From Aurantiochytrium sp. KH105 (Eukaryota > Sar > Bigyra > Thraustochytrida > Thraustochytriidae): 64,000 nt of DNA. The notes beneath the pieces were generated by a model. The model did no database searches. It worked only from the letters and a program-made list of their open reading frames with translations, and was not told the DNA's origin. Location: positions 377,880 through 441,879 of the forward strand of contig BGKB01000005.1 in the NCBI GenBank assembly GCA_003116975.1. Direction: 5' to 3'. The position numbers and the translations under genes are program-made. How positions within the stretch are numbered: position 1 is the stretch's first letter; each line of letters begins with the position of its first letter. This document shows, piece after piece, positions 41,910 to 51,789 of this stretch.

Positions 41910-44900
41910 TTAATGAAGTCGTGCAAGGTCTTCCACAAAGCGCGTCAGACTCTCAATATCAAGGTTGAGCGACATGCTCTCCGCAGCCCCGGTACCCGCC
42001 GCAGCAGCCAGCAAGAGAGGCGCAATGTCTTCACCCGAAGGAAGTGGCTTCACTCCGTTGACAAGGTCCACCACCTCTTGGGCATCTTCCGTGCCGAGCT
42101 CCAGAAAAGCCTCGATAAGGTCGCCATCGATGAAGCCAATTGCGGGAGTCTGCTTGCGGTCGTTGGTGAACGACCTCCATTCCTCGTGTTTAAGGCCACC
42201 AACCCCTTGAATCACGGACCCGAGCGCACGCTCCATGCGTTTGAGCAACTTGTACTGAGGCTCGCTCAGCGATGCAATCACGCCGATCACGCCATTCACC
42301 GTGCAAAAGAGCATTTCCGGGGTCGCACTCGAAGTGAGAATAGAACGGACGGTCTCGGAAATCTGATCTGGCGCCGTTGTGCTCACCGTAGGGTCGACCG
42401 GAGTTTCGTCTCGCTTGCTCGTGGGATCCTGGTTCTTCATGACGAGAGATCCATGACGGAAGCGGTTCACAAATTCACCAATGTGGAATTCGCCCACAAC
42501 GCGCAGCATATGGCGCGCCTCCTCGGTCACAGCGTCGCTGTTCTTTTGCACCGTAAAGAGATTCATGTGCGTTTCGGTGCCTACATACGTGTCATCGTCC
42601 ATGATGCCCACGGCAGTCATCCAGTTTGCATTGTAATCGCGTGCGATTTCCTCAATCGAGTCGTCGAGAGCTCTGTACACTAGCAGCGAAACCGAGTTCA
42701 TCAGATCGCCTACCACAATGAAATCGCCCCGTGACTGCACGTAGAGAGCAAGAATGTGCTCATTGTGGCTGCACTTCGCAATCAGCTCGCTCTGGTCTGG
42801 GCCCTGATCAATAAAGGCAAAAAGCGTCACCTCTGAGTTAATGCCAGCCAAGAGCTTGCCGTTGAAGCTATTAAGTGAGTACACCGCGCCACGAGTCTGT
42901 TTCTCTGCTACGAGGATGAGCTTGCGACCTCCCTCAACGCCATTGCTACCACCCGAAACCTGCCCAGAGCTCGACGCCGATTGCGACTTGCTTGTGTTGT
43001 TCTCTGCCACCTGGAAGACCAGAATACGGCCCTTATTCGGCTCCTGTTCTCCTTCAATGGGGTAGGCCGTACCCACAACGATGAATTGCTTGCGCTCGGC
43101 GGCCTTAGAGCCAATAACCTTGGCGCTGCTGCTGCTGCTACTCGACGACGATGCGCCGGCACCAGATTGTCCGGGAGCACTTGGCGGCGCAGCCGCCTGG
43201 GCCTCGCCAGCTTTGGCTTCCGTCGTGGATGCACTCGAAGAGGATGACGACGAAGACGTTGCGCCAGCCTTGTCACCGGCTGTCCCATCGCCTTCTTCGT
43301 AGAATGAGCATGATGTAATGGAGCATCCAGTCTCGAACTCGTCGAGCTGAAAGGAATCGAGAATCTCAAAACTCTGGTCGTCAATGAGACGAACAAAATT
43401 CGTCTCAATCATGTCAACAGTGTCATCCTCCATCCCAGCGCTCGCGCCGACGCTCCCAGCGGAACCGCCAGCGGCCTCGGCGTCCATTGCGTCCAAGGGC
43501 TTTTCAGACTTGTTGCCGCCAAGGCCATTGGGGCGAAACGCTCCAGTACCGGAACGCGTCGTGCACACCGCAAAGCTGCCGGTGGCGCCATCCTTGTGGT
43601 GGCAAATGCGCCGAGGATGCTCGCCAAGAGGAAAGGACCGAATGTGCAGCTTTTGAATCTCATTGATGGTGCCAATCGTGAGTTCCTCCTCCGAGGCAAG
43701 CGCCAGACTCTCCGGAAAGCTCTCGGCATTGAAGGAGGCCATGCAGGTGACCTCGCGCTGGTTCACGTTCGAGTAAAGAAGCTTGCTTCCGCTCGAGTAA
43801 ATGACTGTAGGCCTGTCGGATCCGGCAAAGACATGCGTCACATCCTTGGATCTGAAGCGAGAAAGCGATATGGGACGGGATCCCAACGTGATCTTCTTTT
43901 TACCAGACAAGAGAGCGTTCTTCTCCGCTCCGCGGTTGAGGTCAAAAGTGAACAGCTTACCGTCACCGAGACCGGCAAGGAGGTGGTCGCGTCCCTCCAA
44001 GGAGACGAAAAGCAGCGAACGGGGAATCGTTTCCACCGTGAGCTTCTCGCTATGGACTTCTTCCAGGCTTGGCAGTGCAAGAAGGCGCACTGCAACGCCC
44101 GTCCAAAGACCAACAGCCGCCAAATCCGCGCTCAAAGGTGCGCCGTCCACGCCGGCTTCGACGCCAGCATCAGTCATGACAGCGTCGCCATCCTTGGCCG
44201 TACCATCGAGGGGATGAATTGAGATGCAGGCCACCTCGTGCGAGAGTTCCGCCGACGCCTTTTCTTGCAGAGTCCCCGAGCTTTTGTCAAGTTCAAAAAG
44301 GATAAGCTTGCCGCCGTTCAGCGCCACGAGGACTTGAGTCGCGTTTGCGCTAGCAACCGTTATCCTGAACGAATCCGGTGGCGCCCAACGGGTATGCACA
44401 GCGTCCGGGTTGCTGCAGCTTACAATGCGTACTTCAGCGCGTGTGATCTGCACAAGATGATCCCCGACCATGTTGCCGCAAAAGAGGCTAACCTGGTCAA
44501 GCGCGAAGCCTCCGAGCTCGACCTCGGTGAGCTCGTCGTCCTCGATCGCAAGGAAACGAGTTTCGCTCGTAAAGGTTTGCACAAGATATCGGTCCCATTT
44601 GGACGCAAACGAACTACGCAGAGACCACATGGCTTGAATACCCGGCAGCTCCACTGCACACTGCTCATCAATACCGATGCCGTTTCGGACCACGCGAAGC
44701 GAGCCATCCTTGAAGCCGCCCGAGCAAGTGACCGCTTGGCCCTGGCCCTGGCGATCTAGATCGACGACGCAAAAATCCACAATCGGGCCCAAGTTGGTGC
44801 AGGTCTGCACCACTTCAACGTACGAGTCCGTTGCCGGATTGCGTTCGGTGCTGAGACGAATGAGCTGAGAATCGCCAAAAGAGCTTCCGATGAAAACGTA

Positions 44901-46025
44901 GCCATTGTCAAGATACGCAATGGAGGATGCGATCGAGGTCTCGCCCAAAAACTCCATGCTGAGGTCTACAACTGTCACTTGATGGCGTTGTTGCGGCTGC
45001 TGCGACTGCTGCGCTTGCTGTGCCTGCTGTGCAGAGAGCATGGCCGACGAGGACGAGGACGAGGACGACGATGAGGACGATGAGGATGAAGAAGTGACCG
45101 CTGCTGCACCCGTGGCAGATACGCCATCATCCGTTGGGGTTCTGTCCACCTGAAGCGCGAGCACATGCAGGCCGCCCCACTCGTCGCAGAGAAGCCAGCG
45201 AAGGCCCTCGGCGTCAATGGGTGCATAAGCACGGATAAGGCCGCAGCGGATGGGAATCGCAATCGTAGTTCCGGTCTGTCCACGGCCACTCGCGCGACCG
45301 TTGCGGTAGGCAATGGTCTCGAGGCCCATGATGAGAACACCACCGATGGGCTCGGGCACAGGAATAATCATGTTGGTGTCGAGATCAACATTGGGTTGGC
45401 TCCACGGGCCTTCGGTGAACTCCATATTCTTCAACGAAATTGAGTATGTCTTGATGTGACGCGTGCTTCGGTTCTTCCGGTTATCCTCGAAGAGCACGCA
45501 GATAACGGGAGTGTCGTATCCGTAAAGGAATTGAATGTCAATGACGTTGATCTCCTCGAGGCGAATATTGAAAGAGTCCTTGAGTTGGCCCCGCGAGTCC
45601 ATGGGAATGACATCAAACTGGCCCTGGAAGAGGTTGAGCCCAATGACGCGGCCGTCTGGGTCGATAATGCCGATCTGGCCGTTCTCGTTAGGCCTATTGA
45701 TACGGCTCTGGATCTGGCCCTTGGCGCGGGTCATGATGGCCTCCTTTTTGGGATCATAGCCCAGCACAAAGTATTGGCGGCGCTCGGTCACCACAAAGAG
45801 TAGCTCACGCTGTTCGCCGCTCGGCTTGTAAAGCTTGCAGGTGGCCACGCGACCGTAGATGCCAAGGTCGAACTGCGCGACGAGGCCATCCTCGGTGAGC
45901 GTGTGGAACTCCAGCCGCGTGGACTTGCAGATAATCAAGTTCAGCTCCTCGTCGCTCAGAAAGTGGCCCTTGAGCACGTGCGTCACGTTCGTTGGTTTCT
46001 GCGCGGAAACCACATACTGATACAT
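41910..46025 (-). CDS. DDB1: DDB1, damaged-DNA-binding / CUL4 adaptor WD-propeller protein
   Basis: ATG at 46025 opens a 1,371-residue frame. The N-terminus YVVSAQKPTNVTHVLKGHF matches the start of DDB1, and propeller segments follow: GIIDPDGRVIGLNLF, FLGETSIASSIAYLDNGYVF, VDLDRQGQGQAVTCSG and NGIGIDEQCAVELPGI. The C-terminus has EEWRSFTNDRKQTPAIGFID and ends in LTRFVEDLARLH, as in the family. DDB1 has three beta-propellers and links CUL4-RING ubiquitin ligases to substrate receptors in repair and replication. Human DDB1 is 1,140 aa; the extra length comes from Ser/Gln tracts (about 310-345) and Ser/Ala-rich inserts (about 905-975) at loop positions. The gene is divergent from DRC11. Confidence 0.97.
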   Translation of the reverse strand: MYQYVVSAQKPTNVTHVLKGHFLSDEELNLIICKSTRLEFHTLTEDGLVAQFDLGIYGRVATCKLYKPSGEQRELLFVVTERRQYFVLGYDPKKEAIMTRAKGQIQSRINRPNENGQIGIIDPDGRVIGLNLFQGQFDVIPMDSRGQLKDSFNIRLEEINVIDIQFLYGYDTPVICVLFEDNRKNRSTRHIKTYSISLKNMEFTEGPWSQPNVDLDTNMIIPVPEPIGGVLIMGLETIAYRNGRASGRGQTGTTIAIPIRCGLIRAYAPIDAEGLRWLLCDEWGGLHVLALQVDRTPTDDGVSATGAAAVTSSSSSSSSSSSSSSSSAMLSAQQAQQAQQSQQPQQRHQVTVVDLSMEFLGETSIASSIAYLDNGYVFIGSSFGDSQLIRLSTERNPATDSYVEVVQTCTNLGPIVDFCVVDLDRQGQGQAVTCSGGFKDGSLRVVRNGIGIDEQCAVELPGIQAMWSLRSSFASKWDRYLVQTFTSETRFLAIEDDELTEVELGGFALDQVSLFCGNMVGDHLVQITRAEVRIVSCSNPDAVHTRWAPPDSFRITVASANATQVLVALNGGKLILFELDKSSGTLQEKASAELSHEVACISIHPLDGTAKDGDAVMTDAGVEAGVDGAPLSADLAAVGLWTGVAVRLLALPSLEEVHSEKLTVETIPRSLLFVSLEGRDHLLAGLGDGKLFTFDLNRGAEKNALLSGKKKITLGSRPISLSRFRSKDVTHVFAGSDRPTVIYSSGSKLLYSNVNQREVTCMASFNAESFPESLALASEEELTIGTINEIQKLHIRSFPLGEHPRRICHHKDGATGSFAVCTTRSGTGAFRPNGLGGNKSEKPLDAMDAEAAGGSAGSVGASAGMEDDTVDMIETNFVRLIDDQSFEILDSFQLDEFETGCSITSCSFYEEGDGTAGDKAGATSSSSSSSSASTTEAKAGEAQAAAPPSAPGQSGAGASSSSSSSSSAKVIGSKAAERKQFIVVGTAYPIEGEQEPNKGRILVFQVAENNTSKSQSASSSGQVSGGSNGVEGGRKLILVAEKQTRGAVYSLNSFNGKLLAGINSEVTLFAFIDQGPDQSELIAKCSHNEHILALYVQSRGDFIVVGDLMNSVSLLVYRALDDSIEEIARDYNANWMTAVGIMDDDTYVGTETHMNLFTVQKNSDAVTEEARHMLRVVGEFHIGEFVNRFRHGSLVMKNQDPTSKRDETPVDPTVSTTAPDQISETVRSILTSSATPEMLFCTVNGVIGVIASLSEPQYKLLKRMERALGSVIQGVGGLKHEEWRSFTNDRKQTPAIGFIDGDLIEAFLELGTEDAQEVVDLVNGVKPLPSGEDIAPLLLAAAAGTGAAESMSLNLDIESLTRFVEDLARLH

Positions 46026-47282
46026 TCTCGCTCAGCACCGCTGTTCGCGGGAGTCCGAATCTCCGCCCCGAGGTTCGCCCGCTCGTGCCTGCAATCAAGG
46101 CGAGGAAAAGGGCGCGTTTCTGCTGCTCCTCTCTGCCTGCTCGGTGCGTGCCCGCCCTCTCTCCTGCGCGCGCGTGGCGAGAGTCGCTCGGCCTCGCTCG
46201 CTCGCGCCCAACCACCGCGCGGTGACGGCGCCTAACTGCCTCTCCTCGCGACGTCAACGAACGATCGAACGAACGAACGAACGAACGAACGAACGAACGG
46301 ACGGCCTCGCGCCGCGTCGCCGCGCTCACCCGCAGACGCTGCGCCGCGCCGCGCTGCGATGCTCCGCGCTCTCGCCTCGTCCCCCGCGCGCGCACTCGCG
46401 CCGCTGCCGCGTTGGATTGGATTGGTGATTGGGTGATCGATCGATCATCGATCGATGGATAGAGAGAAAGGAGAAGATCGAGAGGGCCCGCCGCGAGAAC
46501 ACAGGAGAACGAAAGAACGGTGGCGCAACGCAAATTAGGTGGAAATTGCGTTCTGCAATGGAAGCGCTGGAGCTTTCGCGGTCGTGCCGCGGCGCGCAGA
46601 GTGTCCGTTGGACGGGAGACGCGGCACGCCCGGGAGGCGCGAGGGGAGGGGTGTAGGGATGATGGATGATGATGGAGAAGATGTGAGCGTGAGAGAGGTG
46701 GAGGAGGAGGAGGGGGAAGGGAAGAGGAGAATTTGAGCTACTTGGTCGGTCTGTTAGATATGCCGTGGAAAACAAGAACAAATTTTGTACGCTTATGAAT
46801 GGATGATCAGCGAAGAATCGGGTAAATAGGAACGCATACTTGCTTTTTGCTTTTAAGCTTTGCCTTCGACAGTCAGACGACAGCGTAGTGGGCGTTAGCT
46901 GTCCTCTACGTGCCGTCTGGCAACTGGCACGAGGTGTAAGGAAAACGCAAGCCAAGGGCGAGCGAGCGAGCGAGCGAGCAAAGCGAGTGAGAGTCGAAGG
47001 CTTGGCAAGGAAAATCGAAAGCTTGTGCGGGTTGCGTGAGTTTTTTCGTCTTCTTCGTCGCATAGACGCTGTGCGGCCGCATCGCTTTTGCTCGTGTCTC
47101 AAAGGCTTTTCGAGCTCTCCTTTTCGAAAGACGTGGCGCGCCGTTGACCGCAGATCAGCTGCGACGGTCGCTTGCGAGGTGCGCAAGCTTGAGGTGGAGT
47201 GGAATCGCTCAAGAGGACATCTTTACCCGTCTCTGTAGCAGACGTCGCAGCAGAAGCCGCCTCGGCGCGCAACCGCGACAAG
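46026..47282. other. Divergent promoter region (DDB1 / DRC11)
   Basis: No supported gene. Repeats: ACGA tetranucleotides at about 46256-46299, two GATCGATC blocks at 46435-46457 and GCGA units at 46959-46979. A purine-rich tract at about 46690-46735 lies between them. Confidence 0.6.
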
Positions 47283-49952
47283 ATGGCGCACAGCATCTAC
47301 GATGCAAAATGGAGAGACGCAATGGCAGAGCTCAAGGAGCAGCTCTACCTGGAGGATCATACTCTCTCAGGTGGCAAAGATCCAACGGCGCCGCCAAGTT
47401 TAACTGAAGCAAACCAGCACTGGGCATCCTTGTACGTCAAGTATCTGGAGATATTCCGCACGCTTGAAGGATGCTTTGATGGTATCGTGCAACCCCAGAA
47501 GCGAGTTGATATCAAACTTGTGCTGGAACTCGTCATGTCTCGCATTGTCGAACTCAAAGCACTCCTCATCAAGTGGAACCCGGCTCATCCCTCTCTGGTT
47601 GCTGAAGGCTGCGATGGTCCGCTCGCATGGCCATATGTGAATTTGGACGATATGCTCGTTGATCTGAAGCTTCCCCCAAAAGTTCTCGAGGTGCCAATCC
47701 CGAGGTACTTTGTCGAGGAAGCCGCCGACAAACAAGCCGCGCGCGACAAGCTAATCCAGGCAGTCAAGACAATGAAGCTTGGAGAAGACGCTGATATTGG
47801 ACTCGAACTTGACCGCGAAGAAAAGGTAGCTCCCCCCTTGGTGGACTTTACTCTCGCCGAGGCCATCGAGCTTATTCAACGCATGGAGCGTGGTCGCCAA
47901 GGTATTGTTCATGCCAAGCTTACGGAGCGGCTCTCGGCCGAAGAAGGCGCAAATACCAAGACGCCTGCCTTTAAGTCAGCGACGCAAACTGCCATGGGTG
48001 CTTCGGCTGCGCTGGAAATGGAGCCCGAGACGGCCGCAGGACACATTCAGCGTCTCTACCGCGGTCTCCGGTCGCGTCGCGCCGCAAATCTTGAGCGCGA
48101 GCAAGAGCTGGCCTTTATCGGGATGAGTCGGCCCAAGCTGTGGGATGATGCTGAGAGCAAGCGCGAGGAAGCAAAGCAATACGAAGAGCTCGATCAGGCG
48201 CGCGCACGACGTAAATTGGAGCAAAAGGAGAACGAAGATGGGTACTCTCAGGCTCTTATTGATTTGCACGGCACGGTCCTCGAGGAAGAGGGTCCAGACA
48301 TGCGCGAGCGCATGATGGATGAAAGGCGAGCCTGGTTCACCGATGAACTCGGCAAGGGTATCTTTCCCGAGGATCTTGGCGACTTTTATCTCGCTCAGAA
48401 CCCAGAGGGTGACGAGGACCCCGAGGCTGCCGCTGCTGCAGCGGCTGCCGAGGCTGAAGCCGCCAAGAAGGGCAAAGGTGGTAAAGACGACAAGAAGAAG
48501 GGCAAAGGCGAGGAAGAAGAGGAGGCAGAGAAGATCCCGCCCCTCACGGGCCCCACTCAGTTCACAGCGACTTTGCAGGACTGCTTGAATCGCTTTAGCG
48601 GCGTGTGGCTGGACCGCGACGAGTCGAACAATTTCCAACAAAAGCACGATGTTGACCTGGCCAAAAACGTGGTGCGCCCCAATGTTGAGGAGGAAGTTCG
48701 AGAGAATGTGGACAAGATGCTCGTTGTGCAGCTGCAGAACCTCAAGGCGCAGCTCGAGGCCGCCTCGGGCGCGAAAAAGGGTAAAAAGAAGAAGGACAAG
48801 GGGAAAAAAGGTAAAAAGGGCAAGAAAGACAAGAAGGGCAAGAAGGGCAAGCCGCTTCCAGGTGAAAAACTCTGCGCAGGCATGGAGTTTGAAGAGATGC
48901 TGGGCACTCTCGTTGAGCATGGCGTCGTTTGCGAGGCCTCTCCGGGGCGCCTGGCTGACCTCATTGGCGAATTTAACTATCTTGGATCCACGTACCAATC
49001 GCAGAGCGAGGCCAAGGATGCCTGGGGCAACTGGGTCCCACAAGACCCGTCTCTTTCCCAGATTCGATCTTTACTCACGGAGCAGATTGTGCTGCCACTA
49101 GGCAGTCCGTTCTTGCGCGTCACCGCGCCGTATGCCAAGTCAGCGCTGCTCTATGGCCCGGCTGGCAGCGGGAAGACGACGGCTGTGCAGGCTGTAGCCA
49201 ACCACACCAACGCAGTGCTCATCAATCTTTCAGCATCGGTGCTTGACAACCTCCCAAAGGAGTTTCGTGAGGGCAAGAGCGGTCCAACTCGTCTGGTGCA
49301 CATGGCCTTTGCAGTGGCACGGCACCCGGAATTTGCCCCTGGGGTGATTTACATTGACCAGGTCGACCGCATCTTTGTCGGCAAGAAGAAGGGAGGCGCC
49401 GGGGATGCGGCCAAATTTAAGAAGGACCTCGTCACCTACGCGAACTCGCTCAAGCCAGAGGAGCGGGTTGTGGTGCTTGGCTGCACAAGCGAGCCGTTCA
49501 ATATTCCGGATACGGAGCACAAGGACTTGCGCACTGTCTTTCAGATGCAGCTGCACCTACCGTACCCAGACTATGCTTCACGTGTGATGTTGTGGCGAGC
49601 GTTTTTGGAAGAGGCCTTTGACAAGCTGGAAATGGACATCCCCGACACGATCGATCTCTTTGCACTCTCGCTCGTGTCTGAAGGCTACTCGGCGGGCAAT
49701 ATTCGCACTGCGATCGCGCGAACGCTCACGCAGCGGCGTTGTGAGACACTCAAGACGCGACCGGTCACGGAGCAGGACTTTGTTGGCCCGCTTTCCATGC
49801 TGCCTTTGACATATCAGGAGGATAATGTCAAATTTCAGGCCTTTACGGCGAGCATTTCTGGCCTGCAGCAGCGTCGCGATGCCGTCAAGGCTATCCTCGC
49901 CGGAGATGGTACAGGCGATGGCAAGAAGGATGCCAAGAAGAAGAAGAAGTAA
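47283..49952 (+). CDS. IQCA1: Axonemal IQ-AAA protein, DRC11/IQCA1 family
   Basis: ATG at 47283 (A at -3, G at +4) yields 889 residues. An IQ calmodulin-binding motif, AAGHIQRLYRGLRSRRA, is at about 250. A long helical region and a Lys-rich run (about 498-535) precede an AAA domain. Walker A is GPAGSGKT at about 625-632. The Walker B segment reads VIYIDQVDRIF, with Gln at 693 where AAA ATPases have Glu. PYPDYASRVMLWRAFLEE and the lid with GYSAGNIRTAIARTL follow. This order, including the basic run and LADLIGEFNYLGSTY, matches IQCA1/DRC11, a subunit of the nexin-dynein regulatory complex of motile cilia. Length is close to vertebrate IQCA1 (about 820 aa). Its presence implies motile flagella in the life cycle. 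Confidence 0.93.
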   Translation: MAHSIYDAKWRDAMAELKEQLYLEDHTLSGGKDPTAPPSLTEANQHWASLYVKYLEIFRTLEGCFDGIVQPQKRVDIKLVLELVMSRIVELKALLIKWNPAHPSLVAEGCDGPLAWPYVNLDDMLVDLKLPPKVLEVPIPRYFVEEAADKQAARDKLIQAVKTMKLGEDADIGLELDREEKVAPPLVDFTLAEAIELIQRMERGRQGIVHAKLTERLSAEEGANTKTPAFKSATQTAMGASAALEMEPETAAGHIQRLYRGLRSRRAANLEREQELAFIGMSRPKLWDDAESKREEAKQYEELDQARARRKLEQKENEDGYSQALIDLHGTVLEEEGPDMRERMMDERRAWFTDELGKGIFPEDLGDFYLAQNPEGDEDPEAAAAAAAAEAEAAKKGKGGKDDKKKGKGEEEEEAEKIPPLTGPTQFTATLQDCLNRFSGVWLDRDESNNFQQKHDVDLAKNVVRPNVEEEVRENVDKMLVVQLQNLKAQLEAASGAKKGKKKKDKGKKGKKGKKDKKGKKGKPLPGEKLCAGMEFEEMLGTLVEHGVVCEASPGRLADLIGEFNYLGSTYQSQSEAKDAWGNWVPQDPSLSQIRSLLTEQIVLPLGSPFLRVTAPYAKSALLYGPAGSGKTTAVQAVANHTNAVLINLSASVLDNLPKEFREGKSGPTRLVHMAFAVARHPEFAPGVIYIDQVDRIFVGKKKGGAGDAAKFKKDLVTYANSLKPEERVVVLGCTSEPFNIPDTEHKDLRTVFQMQLHLPYPDYASRVMLWRAFLEEAFDKLEMDIPDTIDLFALSLVSEGYSAGNIRTAIARTLTQRRCETLKTRPVTEQDFVGPLSMLPLTYQEDNVKFQAFTASISGLQQRRDAVKAILAGDGTGDGKKDAKKKKK

Positions 49953-50778
49953 AGAAAAAACATTTCAACAGAGTAGTGTAACGAACGAATGATCGAATGA
50001 TGGGGGGGGAAGGCAGACGAAGTATGCGCGATGAGCGATGAGCCATGGACAATGAAGGCAAGTTCAATACCAAGGGTCTGAGGCTGGCTGTTACGCCCTT
50101 AGAGGATCAACAAAGCGTCGACTGGTTTCCTCTAAGGGCGTAACAGCCAGCCTCAGACCCTTGTATGCACGTCAGAACATTCACGTATTGCCAGCTTTGA
50201 GAAAGAAATAATTCTGCATACGCCTCATGTGCGTTTACCCGTTCTTCTGTTCCTAGACTAGACTTTACTACTTACTTACTAACTTTTCTACTTTTCCTAC
50301 TACGCATGCCGACAATGAGACATGTCGCATGTCTGTTCAGTTGTGCATGGGACAGACATGCGAGACGGTATGCAATGATAATAATATTCCACTCTTTGAA
50401 AGAAGAAAGAGGGGACAAATGCAAAAAGAGTGTATACATGCGCCTTGCATTCATTGACGCGAGAATGGTGAGCGTTAAAATTGGCGGGCGGAACGCAGAC
50501 GAACAAAGTTGAATCTCAGATCTCCGCACCACCACTTTTGCTTGAACGCAAAAGATAAAAATGAAACGAGAGAATACAAGACGAGACTGACTGACTGGCT
50601 GACTGCGAGACGAGACGAGATGAAACGAAGGAGATGGGTGCGGATCGAATCTGGACACAAGAAAAAGCCCAATCTTCAACTTTCCACACACGCGAAAAGC
50701 AAGAAGAGGCCATCACCAGTACTCAACCCCGCTTGCTTTTCGAACAGTTGTTCGAAACGTGTGTTGCTGCCTCTTAGG
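49953..50778. other. Convergent 3' spacer (DRC11 / ankyrin-SAM) containing a long hairpin
   Basis: About 820 bp without a supported gene. Apart from the perfect inverted repeat at 50071-50163 it is moderately AT-rich, with CTTACT-type runs near 50265-50300 and GACT/GAGAC repeats near 50580-50620. Confidence 0.6.
50071..50163. repeat. Perfect 36-bp inverted repeat with 21-base loop
   Basis: The left arm 50071-50106 is the exact reverse complement of the right arm 50128-50163, with 21 bases between. It lies 119 bp past the DRC11 stop and 616 bp past the ankyrin-SAM stop, so either read-through transcript would carry a 36-bp stem. No flanking target-site duplication or transposase was seen. Confidence 0.97.
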
Positions 50779-51789
50779 TCACTTGCCCAGTCGGATCCCG
50801 AGACTAAGGCGCTGACTAAGGCGTGCCAGAGAGGAACGTTTGCTGGAAAGCGTGTGGATAATGGCCTCGCGGTGATCGGGGCTAGCGACGCCGAGATTCT
50901 CGAGATCTTCGTCGCCGCATTCCTGACCAGCCTCAAGACTGGTGATATCCTTGTCGAAAAAGTCCGGAATGTAGCGTTCCATTGCGCACGAGCGAAGGCG
51001 GACCACAAGCTCTGAGCTTAACGCAAAGAGAACAAAAGCCTTGAGAACCTCGTCTGAAACGCTCTCCGAAGCTGTAAAGTGCGCACGTTTCGGCGCGACG
51101 CCAGAGGCAACGAGAACCTTGACGACGTCAAGGTGCTCACCTTCTACTGCGCTCAGGAGCGCGTCGCGACCACGAGATGTCTGACAGCGCGGATCCGCGC
51201 CACGTGAGATGAGCATGACCACAAAGGAGGCGTGGCCTCGAGTTGCAGCCACAAAAAGGGGCGTGGGTCCTGTCGAGCCGCGCCTCGATTCGAGCGCAGC
51301 ACCTGCATCGCAGAGAATCTCACCACCAGCGACGCTTCCAGAGGCGGCAACAAGGTGAAGTGGAGAGGCGCCGTCGGTTTTTTGCGCATTCACATCAGCG
51401 TTGTTGTCGACGAGAAGCTGGATCATTTCAGCCTTGGTTTCTTCGGGCGCATCCGGACTGCACGCCTCGAGGAGAGCCGTCCAGCCGTCATTGTCGCGAG
51501 CATCGAGCGAGGCGTTGTGTTCGAGGAGTACGCGGGCCATTTCGACCTTGCCAAAGGCTGCGCAATGGTGGAGCGCAGTCCATCCATCGTCTCTGCGCGC
51601 GTCCACGTCAGCGCCAGCCTCGAGCAGCTCGCGCAGAGCGTCCACGTGATGCCCCAGCACGACCAGGTGAATCGCCCTGTACCCGTTCTCGCTCACCGCC
51701 TCGCGCAGGTCCTCGTCGGCCGCAAGTTCGCGCACCGTGTCCACGTCGCCTGCGCGCAGAGCTTGCCACAACTCCATGGCTGCCGCCAT
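50779..51789 (-). CDS. Ankyrin-repeat protein with C-terminal SAM-like domain
   Basis: First ATG at 51789 (A at -3) gives 336 residues. About seven ankyrin repeats fill residues 5-240. The clearest include YRAIHLVVLGHHVDALRELL, DGWTALHHCAAFGKVEMARV, GASPLHLVAASGS and TPLFVAATRGHASFVVMLI. After a short helical link, residues about 270-325 (MERYIPDFFDKDITSLEAGQ onward, ending HREAIIHTL) have the pattern of a SAM domain. Such proteins are usually soluble protein-interaction scaffolds. The combination is too common to name a specific orthologue. The gene is convergent with DRC11, and its upstream region is very CpG-rich. Confidence 0.88.
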   Translation of the reverse strand: MAAAMELWQALRAGDVDTVRELAADEDLREAVSENGYRAIHLVVLGHHVDALRELLEAGADVDARRDDGWTALHHCAAFGKVEMARVLLEHNASLDARDNDGWTALLEACSPDAPEETKAEMIQLLVDNNADVNAQKTDGASPLHLVAASGSVAGGEILCDAGAALESRRGSTGPTPLFVAATRGHASFVVMLISRGADPRCQTSRGRDALLSAVEGEHLDVVKVLVASGVAPKRAHFTASESVSDEVLKAFVLFALSSELVVRLRSCAMERYIPDFFDKDITSLEAGQECGDEDLENLGVASPDHREAIIHTLSSKRSSLARLSQRLSLGIRLGK

